DNA of 64,000 nt from Clostridia bacterium (GTDB lineage: Bacteria > Bacillota > Clostridia > Lachnospirales > Lachnospiraceae), in contig QKJQ01000031.1 in NCBI GenBank assembly GCA_003249225.1, positions 51,154 to 115,153 of the forward strand. Direction: 5' to 3'. The position numbers and the translations under genes are program-made. The notes below the pieces were generated by a model. That model searched no databases and was not told the origin of the DNA. It worked only from the letters and a program-made list of their open reading frames with translations. Positions 31,340-41,392 of the stretch are shown here, piece after piece. The number at the start of each line of letters is the position of its first letter. The stretch's first letter is position 1.

Positions 31340-33115
31340 ATGTCAGTCAATACTACAAGACAGGATGAAGCATCGGTAGCATCAAGTAAAAAAATGGTGT
31401 TGTTTCGTCTCTATGCTTACCTGCTAGCTTATAAGCTGCGTATTGCCATTGTCCTGTTTATCATGCTTCTGGTCGTTGGTATAACCTTAGTTAATCCACT
31501 TCTTATTGAGCATGCCATTAATATATCATTGCCGGCAAGAGATTATAATGACTTATACCGAGTTGGAATCATAGCCATTGTCATGAATTTATCTCTGATT
31601 GTACTGGTAAAGCTGCGAATGTACCTCATGGCAAAATTATCGAATCAGGTACTTTTAAAAATTCGCCAGGAACTCTATACGCATATTCAAAAACTTAGCT
31701 TTCATTTCTTTGACAGCCGTCCGATTGGTAAAATTCTTGCACGAATCATAGGCGACGTGAATTCATTAAAGGATCTTTTGTCCAATAGTGTGACCACGCT
31801 GATTCCGGATTTTATCACCGTTATTGCCGTTGTTGTCATTATGATGATCAAGAACTGGAAGTTGGCACTAGCTTCACTGATCAGCCTTCCGCTTATGATT
31901 CTCGGTATTTATTTTGTTCAGACAAGAGCTCATAAGCGCTGGGTAATCTTTCGTAAGAAAGGCTCTAACCTTAATGCTTACCTGCACGAATCAATTTCTG
32001 GAATCCGTGTAATTCAAAGCTTTCACGCAGAAGATGAAGCGCTTGATTCCTTTGATGATTTCATCGGACAACACAGAGGTGCCTTTCTAAATGCCATTGT
32101 TTACGCCGATGCATTTGGTCCGGTCGTAGATTTTTGCTGGGGACTTGGGTCTCTTGCCATGTATTATATGGGTGTCAAAATCATTGGCGCCAATCAGGTA
32201 CCGGTCGGTACCCTCATGGCTTTTGCAACTTATATATCTATGTTCTGGCATCCGATAATGAATCTTAGTAATTTTTATAACCAGCTCGTTACCAATATGG
32301 CTGGTGCGGAACGTATCTTTGAAATACTTGATACAGATCCTGAAATAACCGACAACGAAAATGCCGTGCCTCTGCCAAATGTTCAGGGTGCCGTTACATT
32401 TCGAAATGTCAGTTTCTCCTATGATGAGAATACTTCTGTGCTGGAAAATGTCAGCTTCCATGTTAAGCCTGGCGAAACAATAGCACTTGTTGGTCCTACA
32501 GGAGCCGGTAAAACAACCATAATCAACCTAATCAGCCGTTTTTATGATATACAAAAAGGCAATATTCTGATCGATAATCATTCTCTGGCTGAGGTAACGA
32601 TTGAAAGTCTACGCGAGCAGATGGGTATCATGACACAGGACAACTTCCTGTTCACCGGCACCATCCGCGATAATATTAAGTACGGAAAGCTTGATGCAAC
32701 CGACGAAGAAATGATTGCTGCCGCAAAAGCGGTCAATGCCCATGATTTTATTATGAAACTTGAGAAAGGGTATGATACAGAAATCAAGGAGCGTGGAGCC
32801 GGATTTTCTGTCGGTCAGAAACAGTTGATTGCATTTGCAAGAACAATGGTCGCAAAACCTAATATTCTTATTCTTGATGAAGCAACCTCCAGCATTGATA
32901 CACATACAGAACTTATGGTTCAAAAGGGTATTGAATCCATGCTAAAGGGAAGAACCTCTTTTGTAATTGCTCACCGTTTATCCACGATTAAAAAAGCGGA
33001 TCGTATTTTTGTTATCGATCAGGGCGGAATCATTGAACAAGGCACACCTACAGAACTTCTTGAGAAAAAAGGTGTTTATCACGCCTTGTATATGTCACAG
33101 TTCTGTATGGATTAG
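31340..33115 (+). CDS. Heterodimeric multidrug ABC exporter, consensus-site subunit (BmrD/LmrD-like)
   Basis: 591 residues. Six helices and a nucleotide-binding domain with Walker A GPTGAGKTT, Walker B ILILDE (normal catalytic Glu) and a changed signature FSVGQ. The latter completes the asymmetric active sites together with the first subunit's features. GAAAGGA lies nine bases before ATG 31340; 22 nt separate the two genes, so they form one operon. Confidence 0.9.
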   Translation: MSVNTTRQDEASVASSKKMVLFRLYAYLLAYKLRIAIVLFIMLLVVGITLVNPLLIEHAINISLPARDYNDLYRVGIIAIVMNLSLIVLVKLRMYLMAKLSNQVLLKIRQELYTHIQKLSFHFFDSRPIGKILARIIGDVNSLKDLLSNSVTTLIPDFITVIAVVVIMMIKNWKLALASLISLPLMILGIYFVQTRAHKRWVIFRKKGSNLNAYLHESISGIRVIQSFHAEDEALDSFDDFIGQHRGAFLNAIVYADAFGPVVDFCWGLGSLAMYYMGVKIIGANQVPVGTLMAFATYISMFWHPIMNLSNFYNQLVTNMAGAERIFEILDTDPEITDNENAVPLPNVQGAVTFRNVSFSYDENTSVLENVSFHVKPGETIALVGPTGAGKTTIINLISRFYDIQKGNILIDNHSLAEVTIESLREQMGIMTQDNFLFTGTIRDNIKYGKLDATDEEMIAAAKAVNAHDFIMKLEKGYDTEIKERGAGFSVGQKQLIAFARTMVAKPNILILDEATSSIDTHTELMVQKGIESMLKGRTSFVIAHRLSTIKKADRIFVIDQGGIIEQGTPTELLEKKGVYHALYMSQFCMD

Positions 33116-33176
33116 TTTCCAGAGTTGCATGCAGGCAACGAGCAAATCCTAAATGAAAAACCTGGTAACTGAAAAA

Positions 33177-33218
33177 AATCTACATAGGTTAGTATATGTT
33201 CACTAACCTATGTAGATT
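33177..33218. terminator. 17 bp perfect inverted repeat after the exporter operon
   Basis: Arms 33177-33193 and 33202-33218 match perfectly over 17 bp with an 8 nt loop. No U run follows at once, though U7 stands 17 nt later. It is a strong transcription barrier or regulator site at the end of the exporter operon. Confidence 0.6.
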
Positions 33219-33474
33219 CCATCATTTACTGGGCTTTTTTTATGCTATGTATTACTAGATATCTTAGTTTTTAATACCTTTCATTGTTTATACTACTTTT
33301 CTTCGCTTTTTTCCTTATGGTTATTTTTTTCTCTTATCTTTAATTATCTTTTATACCTATACTAAGCTGCTTAACTTTTCTTGCCTGTTTTTCTTAGCTT
33401 TTCATCTGGCCTTTCTTTGTACTGTTGTTTTACATTGCATGTCCTATTTCAGTTTTATTCTTTTCATATTCACT
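33219..33474. other. T-rich gap without visible gene
   Basis: 256 nt, strongly pyrimidine-rich on the plus strand (many TTTT and CTT runs). I see no ORF, promoter or repeat that I can support. Confidence 0.5.
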
Positions 33475-34653
33475 CTATTCTGAAATCGGCGTAACAGATA
33501 ATAACAATTGCTTGTTCTCATTAGTATTGCTGCTCCATGATGCTTTTATATGAACAAGTATTTCTTTTCCATCTTGTCTGGTCATCGAAATATTGCAGTT
33601 AAATGCTTTTTTCTGCTTTTCATTCTGCTTAATCAAATCCATAAAATCTATCATTTCATTTTGATTAATAAGCTTTTCAAGCCCTATTGTGCCTTCTTTT
33701 TCAGTTTTTTGTAAAGCTAAAATTGTTTTTAGTTCTTCATTTGCATAGATTAGTTCTGGCTTATCTTCGAATTTGACACGTCCAATTCCTATCGGAAGAG
33801 AATTCATAAAATCCTTTTGATCTTCCAGTTCTTTTTTTATTTCATATTCTTTCTTCTTTCGGTCTGTTATATCAATAAATTCGCATTGATATACACTGAT
33901 ACCACTTTGATTTATACACCGGCGTCCATTTGCCAAGAGCCAGGTCACTTCACCATCTCGCTTAACAGCACGAAATTCATATTGCATCGTATTTCCATTC
34001 AATGTGAGTTCTGATTGAATTCCAGTAACATAATCCACATCATCTTTATGAATGATCGAATAGAAGTAATTTCCATGTATTGACTGAAATTCTTCCTTTG
34101 TATAACCGAGTAGCAAAAAAGCCATATCATTTGAATATAAAATCTTTGGCCGTTTTCCTTCTTGAAACTGCACAAGTCCAACCAAGGATCCTTCAATCAA
34201 AGATTTAAGAAAGCCTGCTTGTTTTGTAAGTGTAAGTTCATACTCTTTCAGAATTGTAACGTCAGTTATAACATTATAAAGTACCTGTTGATCATTTATG
34301 TATTCATCTGCCATAAGAGAACTATTCTTTACCCATACAATTTTTCCGCTTTTATGTACATAACGAATGTTCATGATATTACGATTTGTTTCGTAATACC
34401 ACCTGGACGCTCCTACCATAAGCATAAAATAGTCTTCTTTATATATAATCGGAGCAAGCTTATTCTCATGTATCTCCAGATATTCTTTTCTCGTATAACC
34501 GAGCATTTCAAAAAAGTAATCATTCGCCCAGACTATCGTCAAATCCGAGTTAAACAGTGTCTTTACCGCACCCGCAAGCATAGAGTTGCTGAACTGTTCA
34601 AAAGAATTTTCATTTTGCTTTTCGTAATAATCCATGGTATTTCGATATGCCAT
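33475..34653 (-). CDS. Triple-PAS signalling protein without output domain
   Basis: 392 residues, soluble. PAS domains at about 18-130, 140-260 and 270-390 are recognisable by LTIVWANDYFFEMLGYTRKE and ILYSNDMAFLLLGYTKEE, and by PAC-like MQYEFRAVKRDGEVTWLLAN. No histidine kinase, GGDEF, EAL or HTH follows. It may act by protein contacts with other sensors such as the HD-GYP protein nearby. ATG 34653 after AAGGAGA is used; a longer frame to 34737 has no good site. Confidence 0.75.
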   Translation of the reverse strand: MAYRNTMDYYEKQNENSFEQFSNSMLAGAVKTLFNSDLTIVWANDYFFEMLGYTRKEYLEIHENKLAPIIYKEDYFMLMVGASRWYYETNRNIMNIRYVHKSGKIVWVKNSSLMADEYINDQQVLYNVITDVTILKEYELTLTKQAGFLKSLIEGSLVGLVQFQEGKRPKILYSNDMAFLLLGYTKEEFQSIHGNYFYSIIHKDDVDYVTGIQSELTLNGNTMQYEFRAVKRDGEVTWLLANGRRCINQSGISVYQCEFIDITDRKKKEYEIKKELEDQKDFMNSLPIGIGRVKFEDKPELIYANEELKTILALQKTEKEGTIGLEKLINQNEMIDFMDLIKQNEKQKKAFNCNISMTRQDGKEILVHIKASWSSNTNENKQLLLSVTPISE

Positions 34654-34869
34654 AATTTTCTCCTTACTACAATTACTTTTTTGTATATTATACAACTTAA
34701 CTTCTTTATTTGCAATGCCAAAGTTTGCTAAATGCAATGATGTGTTACATAATATCGTAAATGTTAATAATTTTACAAATATGCTACTTTCTCAACATTG
34801 CCAAACTTTGTATAATCATTTATAATAAAAGAAGATACTTTGCACAAGTTTACTTTACGGGGGAGAATT

Positions 34870-35661
34870 ATGGCTTATAAAGCAGAAAGTTCAAATACGA
34901 AAAAGCGCAAGAGAAGAAACTTAAGAAATCTACTCTGGTCGATTGGCTTGCTTTTCCTTTTGATAGCTTCCGGCTTTTTGCTATATTGGGCTTACAATTC
35001 AGATTCTGACATGGTACGCTCGTTATTTGGGTATGAATCTCTGACACAGCCAACAACCCCACCAACAAGAACACCTACTGTGTCGCCGACACCTACTCCT
35101 TCACCAACACCACAACCAGTAAATGGAACTATCATTATTGATCCAGGACATGGTGGTTCCGATGTGGGTTGCGAAGCAGAAGACGGGACAAAAGAGAAGG
35201 ATGTTACACTTCAAATAGCAGAAGCTTTGCGAGATAAACTTGAGGATATGGAATATGCTGTTTTTCTTACCCGCGAGGATGACCATTATGTTTCACAGTC
35301 TGAACGAGCTAAGCTGGTTACTGACAAGTCAGCTGATCTCCTGATAAGTCTTCATATTAATTCCTATTCCGATACTTCTGTTCAAGGTATGGAAGTTCTT
35401 TATGCCGAAGACGATAATGCAAAACTATTATCAAAGCTTATATTGAACGACTTAATAAAACAGACCGGCTCAGTCGATCGTGGCGTGAAGGAAGATACCT
35501 CGATCTGGCTGCTTACAAATGCAGAAGCACCTTCCTGTTGTATTCTCATGGGATTTATGACAAATGATACAGATAGAACGAATCTCTTGAATTTTGTTTT
35601 TCGAACTGAAATTGTTGATGGAATTGCAAAAGGTATTGATCTATACATAAATCGTAAATAG
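34870..35661 (+). CDS. N-acetylmuramoyl-L-alanine amidase-fold protein lacking the catalytic Glu
   Basis: 263 residues. A basic N-terminus, one membrane anchor (about 22-42), then a Pro/Thr-rich linker (TPPTRTPTVSPTPTPSPTP) and an Amidase_3 domain (about 88-260). Zinc ligands are present: His in IDPGHGG, Glu in TKEKDV and His in SLHINSY. The position of the catalytic Glu in ILxEMGFMTN-type motifs is Leu here (CCILMGFMTN). It would sit outside the membrane facing the cell wall, binding rather than cutting it if the loss is real. GGGGGAGA precedes ATG 34870. Confidence 0.8.
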   Translation: MAYKAESSNTKKRKRRNLRNLLWSIGLLFLLIASGFLLYWAYNSDSDMVRSLFGYESLTQPTTPPTRTPTVSPTPTPSPTPQPVNGTIIIDPGHGGSDVGCEAEDGTKEKDVTLQIAEALRDKLEDMEYAVFLTREDDHYVSQSERAKLVTDKSADLLISLHINSYSDTSVQGMEVLYAEDDNAKLLSKLILNDLIKQTGSVDRGVKEDTSIWLLTNAEAPSCCILMGFMTNDTDRTNLLNFVFRTEIVDGIAKGIDLYINRK

Positions 35662-35679
35662 GTATTTTTTACTTTAAAA

Positions 35680-35716
35680 AAAGTATCGTCACGGTTATCC
35701 ATGACGATACTTTTTT
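35680..35716. terminator. Bidirectional terminator after the amidase-like gene
   Basis: Stem AAAGTATCGTCA/TGACGATACTTT (about 35680-35713) with U-runs on both strands. It also ends the convergent kinase gene. Confidence 0.85.
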
Positions 35717-35747
35717 ATTGTTCACTTGTAATAAGCAACGATGCACG

Positions 35748-37136
35748 TTACCTTCTTCTTGGCAATGTTACTATGAAAGTGGTTCCTTTCTTATATTGTG
35801 TTTTGATTTTTATTCTGCCGCTGTGAGACATAATAATAAGTTTTGCGATTGATAAACCCAGCCCATGCCCACTTATGTTTTTATCTCTGACATCATCTGA
35901 CCGGTAGAATCGTTCAAATATATTGTCAAGATCTTTTTTTCTCATGCCGATTCCATCATCCTGAACCGTCAATTCACAGCTTCCGTATAGATTTTTGCAT
36001 GCTATGTTTATTGTACCATTTTCATATGTGTACTTCACGGCATTATCAATAAATACTCTCATAGCCTGTTTTATCATTTGTTTATCACCATAGATCTCTA
36101 CTGACTCAAGTTCTGAACAAACTATATTTCTGCCGGCTATGACAAATTCAGCTTCTTTAATTAAATCTTCAACGACTTCTCGCACATCAAACCAGTCTTT
36201 TTTTAACTTTAATGTCCTTCTGTCATGTCTGGAAAGGAACAATAATTTTTCGACAAGTTCCTGCATTTCTTTTGATACATTACATAATGCTGTAATTGAT
36301 TCTGCAAGTATTTCAGGATTTTCAGCTCCCCATCGATTCAGCATGTTTGCATATCCCTGAATTACTGCTATTGGTGTCCTTAACTCGTGAGAAGCATTTG
36401 ATACGAACTGTTTCTGACTTTCATAAGAAAGTTCAAGTCTGTCAAGCATTTCATTACAAACAATAGCCAGATCTTTTATTTCGTCGTTGGCACCAATGAT
36501 GTCAAACCGTTCACTGTGTAGATTTGTAACGGATAATCTTTCAAGTATACCTGACATTTTCCTGAGTGGGCGAAGGATTTTTTCATTTTCTTTTTTACCC
36601 TCAAAGTAGATGCTGGCAAGTAGGATCGTAAACAAAAAAGTCATGTTCAAGGATAGTCTCAGCCCTCGTTTACACTCTTTTGTCAAATCATAGTAAAAGA
36701 CAACAACATACTCTTTATCTCCAACAAATACTTCACCGGAATCTCTTGCAGTAAGATAAAAGGATTCATTAATTCTTTGTATCGAATAGTCAAAGATAAA
36801 GGTACCTACCTGATTATACTGTCTTCCGGAATCATTAATCACTTCTCCAGACTGGCTATCCATGATCACGATTGACATTCCCGGTTTTTCAATCTGAGAA
36901 AAGTCAGTATCAATTCTATAATTACCATTTTCAATATTTACTAACAGACTATCCGCATCGTCATCATATACATGCTTTGCGCTGGACAGAAACATATAAA
37001 AAAACAGCAAAATAAATATCACTGCACCCGCAATCAATAATCTGAGGTAATTAAGTGAAATTCTTGTCGCTATGGACATCTTTGCTGCTTTTTCTTCTGA
37101 TATTCCCAATGTAATTGATTCTGTATTACTTTTCAT
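35748..37136 (-). CDS. Sensor histidine kinase (OmpR-partner type)
   Basis: 462 residues. Two membrane helices (about 32-52 and 166-184) enclose an extracellular sensor of about 110 residues. Then come HAMP-like (about 185-240), HisKA with phospho-His in FVSNASHELRTPIAV (about 239-253) and HATPase_c with N, G1 and G2 boxes (DNAVKYT, DDGIGM, GHGLGLS). It overlaps its regulator gene by 11 nt. The signal is unknown. Confidence 0.92.
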   Translation of the reverse strand: MKSNTESITLGISEEKAAKMSIATRISLNYLRLLIAGAVIFILLFFYMFLSSAKHVYDDDADSLLVNIENGNYRIDTDFSQIEKPGMSIVIMDSQSGEVINDSGRQYNQVGTFIFDYSIQRINESFYLTARDSGEVFVGDKEYVVVFYYDLTKECKRGLRLSLNMTFLFTILLASIYFEGKKENEKILRPLRKMSGILERLSVTNLHSERFDIIGANDEIKDLAIVCNEMLDRLELSYESQKQFVSNASHELRTPIAVIQGYANMLNRWGAENPEILAESITALCNVSKEMQELVEKLLFLSRHDRRTLKLKKDWFDVREVVEDLIKEAEFVIAGRNIVCSELESVEIYGDKQMIKQAMRVFIDNAVKYTYENGTINIACKNLYGSCELTVQDDGIGMRKKDLDNIFERFYRSDDVRDKNISGHGLGLSIAKLIIMSHSGRIKIKTQYKKGTTFIVTLPRRR

Positions 37137-37812
37137 CTTTTATTATATACCCCACACCTCGAACTGTATGGATCATATGAATTCCGTATTTATCATCAAT
37201 TTTTTGACGAAGATACCGAATATATACATCGACAACGTTGGTATCACCGTAATAATCATAATCCCATACATTGTTCAACAATTGTTCTCTTGTCAATGCT
37301 ATGTTCCTGTTCTGAAGCATATATTCCAGTAATTCATATTCTTTTTTCGTTAGATTAATCTCTTCGTCATTATAAAGAACACTATGTTCCTTACTCTTTA
37401 TGGTGAGTCCCTGATACTTCATGATATCTTTGTTCTCATCTTCTTTTGTCTTTCTTTTTCTATTAACCGCAACTCTGATCCTTGCCAGTAGTTCTTCAAT
37501 CGCAAACGGTTTCGTCATATAATCGTCTGCACCCATATCAAGGCCTGCCACTTTATCTGTCACGTCATCTTTTGCTGTCAGCATTATAACGGGTACACTC
37601 GATTCAAGACGAATTCTTCTGCAGACTTCAATTCCACTTAACCCTGGCAGCATAATATCTAAGAGTACAACATCAATATCTGGCTGCAGTGCTTTTTGAA
37701 GCCCATCTCTTCCATCATTTGCCACATCAACTTCGTAGCCTTCATGCTTTAATTCCAACTCCACAAATCGGGCAATTTTAGCTTCATCTTCTACAATAAG
37801 TATTTTAGACAT
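37126..37812 (-). CDS. OmpR/PhoB-family response regulator
   Basis: 228 residues. Receiver domain (about 1-115) with DEAKI acidic pair, phospho-acceptor Asp52 in DVVLLDIMLPG, and Lys near ITKPF-like MTKPFAIEEL. A winged helix at about 128-226 binds DNA (LLNNVWDYDYYGDTNVVDVY). Co-transcribed with the kinase just downstream. Confidence 0.93.
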   Translation of the reverse strand: MSKILIVEDEAKIARFVELELKHEGYEVDVANDGRDGLQKALQPDIDVVLLDIMLPGLSGIEVCRRIRLESSVPVIMLTAKDDVTDKVAGLDMGADDYMTKPFAIEELLARIRVAVNRKRKTKEDENKDIMKYQGLTIKSKEHSVLYNDEEINLTKKEYELLEYMLQNRNIALTREQLLNNVWDYDYYGDTNVVDVYIRYLRQKIDDKYGIHMIHTVRGVGYIIKDEK

Positions 37813-37937
37813 ATTTCCTCCAACCTGGTAATCTACAACTATACGCCCCTATTTTGTTATTCATTTCTTTATCGAAAACAACGAAATCGTTAACTTCAAG
37901 AACTTAGCATGTTAATGCCATATTATTCAGTACTATG

Positions 37938-39005
37938 TTATTTTTCTGCTTCAATTGTATCAACTATAAACGTTGTATGGTTAACCAATAAATCTTTCTC
38001 TTTACCAATCACTTCTTCGTTGTTGTTATCATTTGACAGAATTCGTATAACTGGTCTCGTAGGAAGACTGTGGTTTTGACGTATAACAATACCTGTTTCA
38101 CCTTCGTTTGTTTTTACAATTGTTCCCAGTGGATAAACAGCTACCGAAGAAATAAAAATCTGAGTTACCTTAAAATCAAACTTAACATTAGCCTGACTGA
38201 TTAGATAATCCATAGTTTCATGCACTTTTCTTCGCTTTACCAGATTACCATATACCTGACTGTCAAACTCATCGCAGATAGCAACAATTTTCGACTCGAG
38301 TGATAATTTATCAGCTGTAAGTTTGAATGGATAACCACTGCCATCAATTCGTTCATGGTGATTAACGATTATATCTTTTGCTGTAATCGGCAACCACTCC
38401 TCTTTCTCAACAGCAGAATACCCATAGATAACATGCTTTCTTATTTCTTTCTGCATCGCTTCATCGCATTCTTCAAGTAGAATTCCATTTAAATCAAATG
38501 GGACATAGATCAGCCCTATGTCATGTAGCAATGCACCCATTGCCATATTTTTAAGTCGTCTTTCGGGCATATGCATTCTGGCACCAATATAAACAGCAAG
38601 TGCCGATACATTAATAGAATGAAGATATGCACTTTCACTTTTATCACGAACACGAGAAATATTATAAAGTACTTCTTCCTGTGTAAGTACCTCTTCCATA
38701 ATATTATTAGCGACATTGACGATGTCTTCAAGATCTGCATCTACTCTGTATGAATACTTCTCAATTGTTGAACGCAAAGTATCTCTGCAATTTTCCTGAA
38801 TCACTTTCTCTGTAATACAATCAACCGAGGATGCTGTTGGTGTATCAACAATATATACATATTCGAAACGTAGATATCGAAGACGTTCAACATAACCCGG
38901 ACGTAGTACAGAACCTTCTGACATTAAAACTGTACCGTTTGTAAGGTACAGATCTTTTGCTAATATTTCTCCTCCCACAATTTCATCAATTGAGATTCTT
39001 TTCAT
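37938..39005 (-). CDS. HD-GYP cyclic-di-GMP phosphodiesterase family protein
   Basis: 355 residues. HD-GYP domain at about 120-300 with HDIGL and HHERIDGSGYP motifs, which bind two or three metals and hydrolyse c-di-GMP. The N-terminal part (about 1-110) is a ring-like domain without a clear family. The C-terminal part may be a PilZ-like or sensory tail. Upstream of the DUF4446 and ParB genes on the same strand. Confidence 0.88.
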   Translation of the reverse strand: MKRISIDEIVGGEILAKDLYLTNGTVLMSEGSVLRPGYVERLRYLRFEYVYIVDTPTASSVDCITEKVIQENCRDTLRSTIEKYSYRVDADLEDIVNVANNIMEEVLTQEEVLYNISRVRDKSESAYLHSINVSALAVYIGARMHMPERRLKNMAMGALLHDIGLIYVPFDLNGILLEECDEAMQKEIRKHVIYGYSAVEKEEWLPITAKDIIVNHHERIDGSGYPFKLTADKLSLESKIVAICDEFDSQVYGNLVKRRKVHETMDYLISQANVKFDFKVTQIFISSVAVYPLGTIVKTNEGETGIVIRQNHSLPTRPVIRILSNDNNNEEVIGKEKDLLVNHTTFIVDTIEAEK

Positions 39006-39044
39006 TTAATTCACTTTCCTTTCAAAATAACTATATCTCTCTGA

Positions 39045-39542
39045 TTATTGTGCTTTTGCTTTTGCTTCATCAAGGACAGTTCTTTCCTCTTCTGAAAGTA
39101 GTACAAAGGATTCGCCTTTTATTATTTCTTTTATATAAGTATAGTTACCTTCTCTGCTGCTATGCATTGACGTCAGTAAGAATCCATCATTATTACCATC
39201 CATCATGCACAGAGAAAAGCTTAACTTTCCGCCCATTTCTTTAAAAGCATCATATTTTAGTAATGACGTTTTTTGAAATGAAAACTTGGCATGTTTTACT
39301 GCTGCAGTAAGGGTTTTACTAAGTTCTTCCGTTGTTGACTTTAATGAATCAATTTCCTGCAGATGGTCAAGAATAACTTTTTCAAGATTACTCCCATTCT
39401 CACCTTTCATAAACTCCTTATATCTTCTTTTCATCTTTAAATGTGAGCTCAAAATCACAATATATAGTACCAAAAGAACAAGTATAACACAACATATAAT
39501 AAGTATAGCCATGTCTGTTGTTAGTCCTAATTTGCCAAGCAT
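39045..39542 (-). CDS. DUF4446 membrane protein
   Basis: 165 residues. One N-terminal helix (about 9-30), then a charged coiled-coil region (about 35-85) and a DUF4446 domain ending in MMDGNNDGFLLTSMHSSREG. Function unknown. It is commonly found next to parA/parB in Clostridia, perhaps tied to chromosome or envelope organisation. The gene ends 19 nt from parB. Confidence 0.85.
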   Translation of the reverse strand: MLGKLGLTTDMAILIICCVILVLLVLYIVILSSHLKMKRRYKEFMKGENGSNLEKVILDHLQEIDSLKSTTEELSKTLTAAVKHAKFSFQKTSLLKYDAFKEMGGKLSFSLCMMDGNNDGFLLTSMHSSREGNYTYIKEIIKGESFVLLSEEERTVLDEAKAKAQ

Positions 39543-39560
39543 TTTTTCGTTCCTCCCGAT

Positions 39561-40442
39561 TTAGCGAACACTTCCGAATAATTCAATAATTCTTTCTAAT
39601 TCTTCTGCGGAATAGTATTCAATTTCAATTGATCCTTTATTATTTTCTTTCCTCTTTATGCATACTTTACTTCCAATAATTTGTTTTAACTTTTCTTCAA
39701 CATCTTTATACACTAACAGATCATTCTGATTGATTTCTGCACTTTTTGCTGTTTTTTTGTTTTCTTTTTGATTCAATATCTTTTTTACCAGCTTTTCTGT
39801 CTCTCTAACACTCAATTTATCATCAAACACATGGTTAGCATAGTAGAATTGCTGTTCCGAATCTGTTATAGGTAGTAGTGCTCTTGCATGTCCTCCGCTA
39901 ATCATATCATCAATTAACATTTGCTGTACTCTTTCATCTAATTTTAAAAGTCGAAGAGAATTTGTAACAGCTACCCTGCTTTTTGATACTCGATCCGCAA
40001 CCTCGTCCTGTTTAAGCTTGTATTCATTCACTAATCTCGAATATGCTAACGCTTCTTCTATCGGATTCAAATCCTCACGTTGAATGTTTTCAATAAGTGC
40101 TATTTCGAATATTTCTTGCTCAGAATATTCCTTTACTATTACAGGAACTTCCTTTAAGCCAGCTATACGCGATGCTCTCCATCTACGTTCTCCGGCAATA
40201 ATTTCATACATGTCGTCATTCTTTTTTTGAACAATCAATGGTTGAATTATTCCATGCACTTTTATAGACTCAGCCAGTTCCTGTAATGCGTCCTCTTCAA
40301 AGTTTCTGCGAGGTTGAAGTGCGTTTGGTTCTATTTTATTGATATTGATTAATGTTTCACGTGAAACATTAGTCTCTTCGCTTTCATCTTTTTTAACAAT
40401 CAGTGAATCCAAACCTTTACCCAATCCTTTTTTTGTAGCCAT
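39561..40442 (-). CDS. parB: Chromosome partitioning protein ParB
   Basis: 293 residues. N-terminal CTP-binding ParB fold with IAGERRWRAS (about 84-93), central HTH that reads parS (KQDEVADRVSKSRVAVTNSL, about 140-159) and a C-terminal dimer domain after a Lys-rich linker. It spreads from parS and loads SMC. One parS site lies within its own 5' coding part at 40353-40368. Confidence 0.95.
   Translation of the reverse strand: MATKKGLGKGLDSLIVKKDESEETNVSRETLININKIEPNALQPRRNFEEDALQELAESIKVHGIIQPLIVQKKNDDMYEIIAGERRWRASRIAGLKEVPVIVKEYSEQEIFEIALIENIQREDLNPIEEALAYSRLVNEYKLKQDEVADRVSKSRVAVTNSLRLLKLDERVQQMLIDDMISGGHARALLPITDSEQQFYYANHVFDDKLSVRETEKLVKKILNQKENKKTAKSAEINQNDLLVYKDVEEKLKQIIGSKVCIKRKENNKGSIEIEYYSAEELERIIELFGSVR
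40353..40368. promoter_or_regulatory. parS site inside parB
   Basis: Perfect consensus TGTTTCACGTGAAACA in the 5' part of parB (complement strand is the same). Confidence 0.95.
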
Positions 40443-40475
40443 TTTATTCTCCCTTGTTAACTATTCTATATACCA

Positions 40476-41297
40476 TTACTTACGCTTCGTAGTTGTTTTG
40501 TTAGTTCGCGTTGCATAAGTTGACATTTTTATTTTGTTTTCCTGTTTTATAACTTCTTCTGCCAGTTCTCTATAAGCTTCTGCACCAGCAGATTTTGGAT
40601 CATATAAATTAATAGGAAGACCATGGCTAGGAGCTTCGGCCAAACGGACATTTCTTGGAATAATGGACTTATATATTTTCTGATTTAAATTTTTCTTAAC
40701 ATTCTCAACAACTTGAAGTGATAGATTCGTTCTGGCATCATACATTGTAAATACAACACCCTCGATTTCCAGCTTCTGATTTAAGCGTTTCTTAACAAGA
40801 TTTATCGTATAAATCAACTGAGACAATCCCTCTAACGCATAAAATTCACATTGTATCGGAACAAGCACAGCATCCGCTGTTGTCATAGCATTAACCGTTA
40901 AAGTATTAAGAGAAGGTGGACAATCAATAATAATGTAGTCAAAAAAATCAGCAACAGCAGAAACATGTTTCTTCAGTATATATTCTTTTTCATCAATTCC
41001 AATTAATTCAATTTCAGCACCTGCCAGATTCACATCGGAAGGTAATACAAACAAATTCTTAATCAAACTTTCACACATACATTGTTCTATACCACATTCA
41101 CCGATAATCATATTATATACTGAATATTCGAGATTTGATTTATCAATGCCAAGACCACTTGTAGTATTTCCCTGCGGATCTATGTCGACTGTTAATACCT
41201 TCATGCCTAGTTCCGCTAAACAGGCTGATAAATTAATTGCTGTTGTAGTTTTACCTACGCCGCCCTTTTGATTTGCTATTGCTATTGCTCGTCCCAT
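40476..41297 (-). CDS. parA: Chromosome partitioning ATPase ParA/Soj
   Basis: 273 residues. Deviant Walker A QKGGVGKTTT (about 9-18), Walker A' IIIDCPPSLNTLT (about 117-129), and the usual Soj C-terminus with a basic tail. The ATP-bound dimer binds DNA and is switched by ParB. It shares an operon with parB 33 nt downstream. Confidence 0.95.
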   Translation of the reverse strand: MGRAIAIANQKGGVGKTTTAINLSACLAELGMKVLTVDIDPQGNTTSGLGIDKSNLEYSVYNMIIGECGIEQCMCESLIKNLFVLPSDVNLAGAEIELIGIDEKEYILKKHVSAVADFFDYIIIDCPPSLNTLTVNAMTTADAVLVPIQCEFYALEGLSQLIYTINLVKKRLNQKLEIEGVVFTMYDARTNLSLQVVENVKKNLNQKIYKSIIPRNVRLAEAPSHGLPINLYDPKSAGAEAYRELAEEVIKQENKIKMSTYATRTNKTTTKRK

Positions 41298-41392
41298 TTA
41301 CTATCTCCACTTCTTTGGTTAAACTTTTGTAACATACCTATTATATCATTATTGGCATTGGATTACTATCAAAAATATGATTTTAGAACAAG

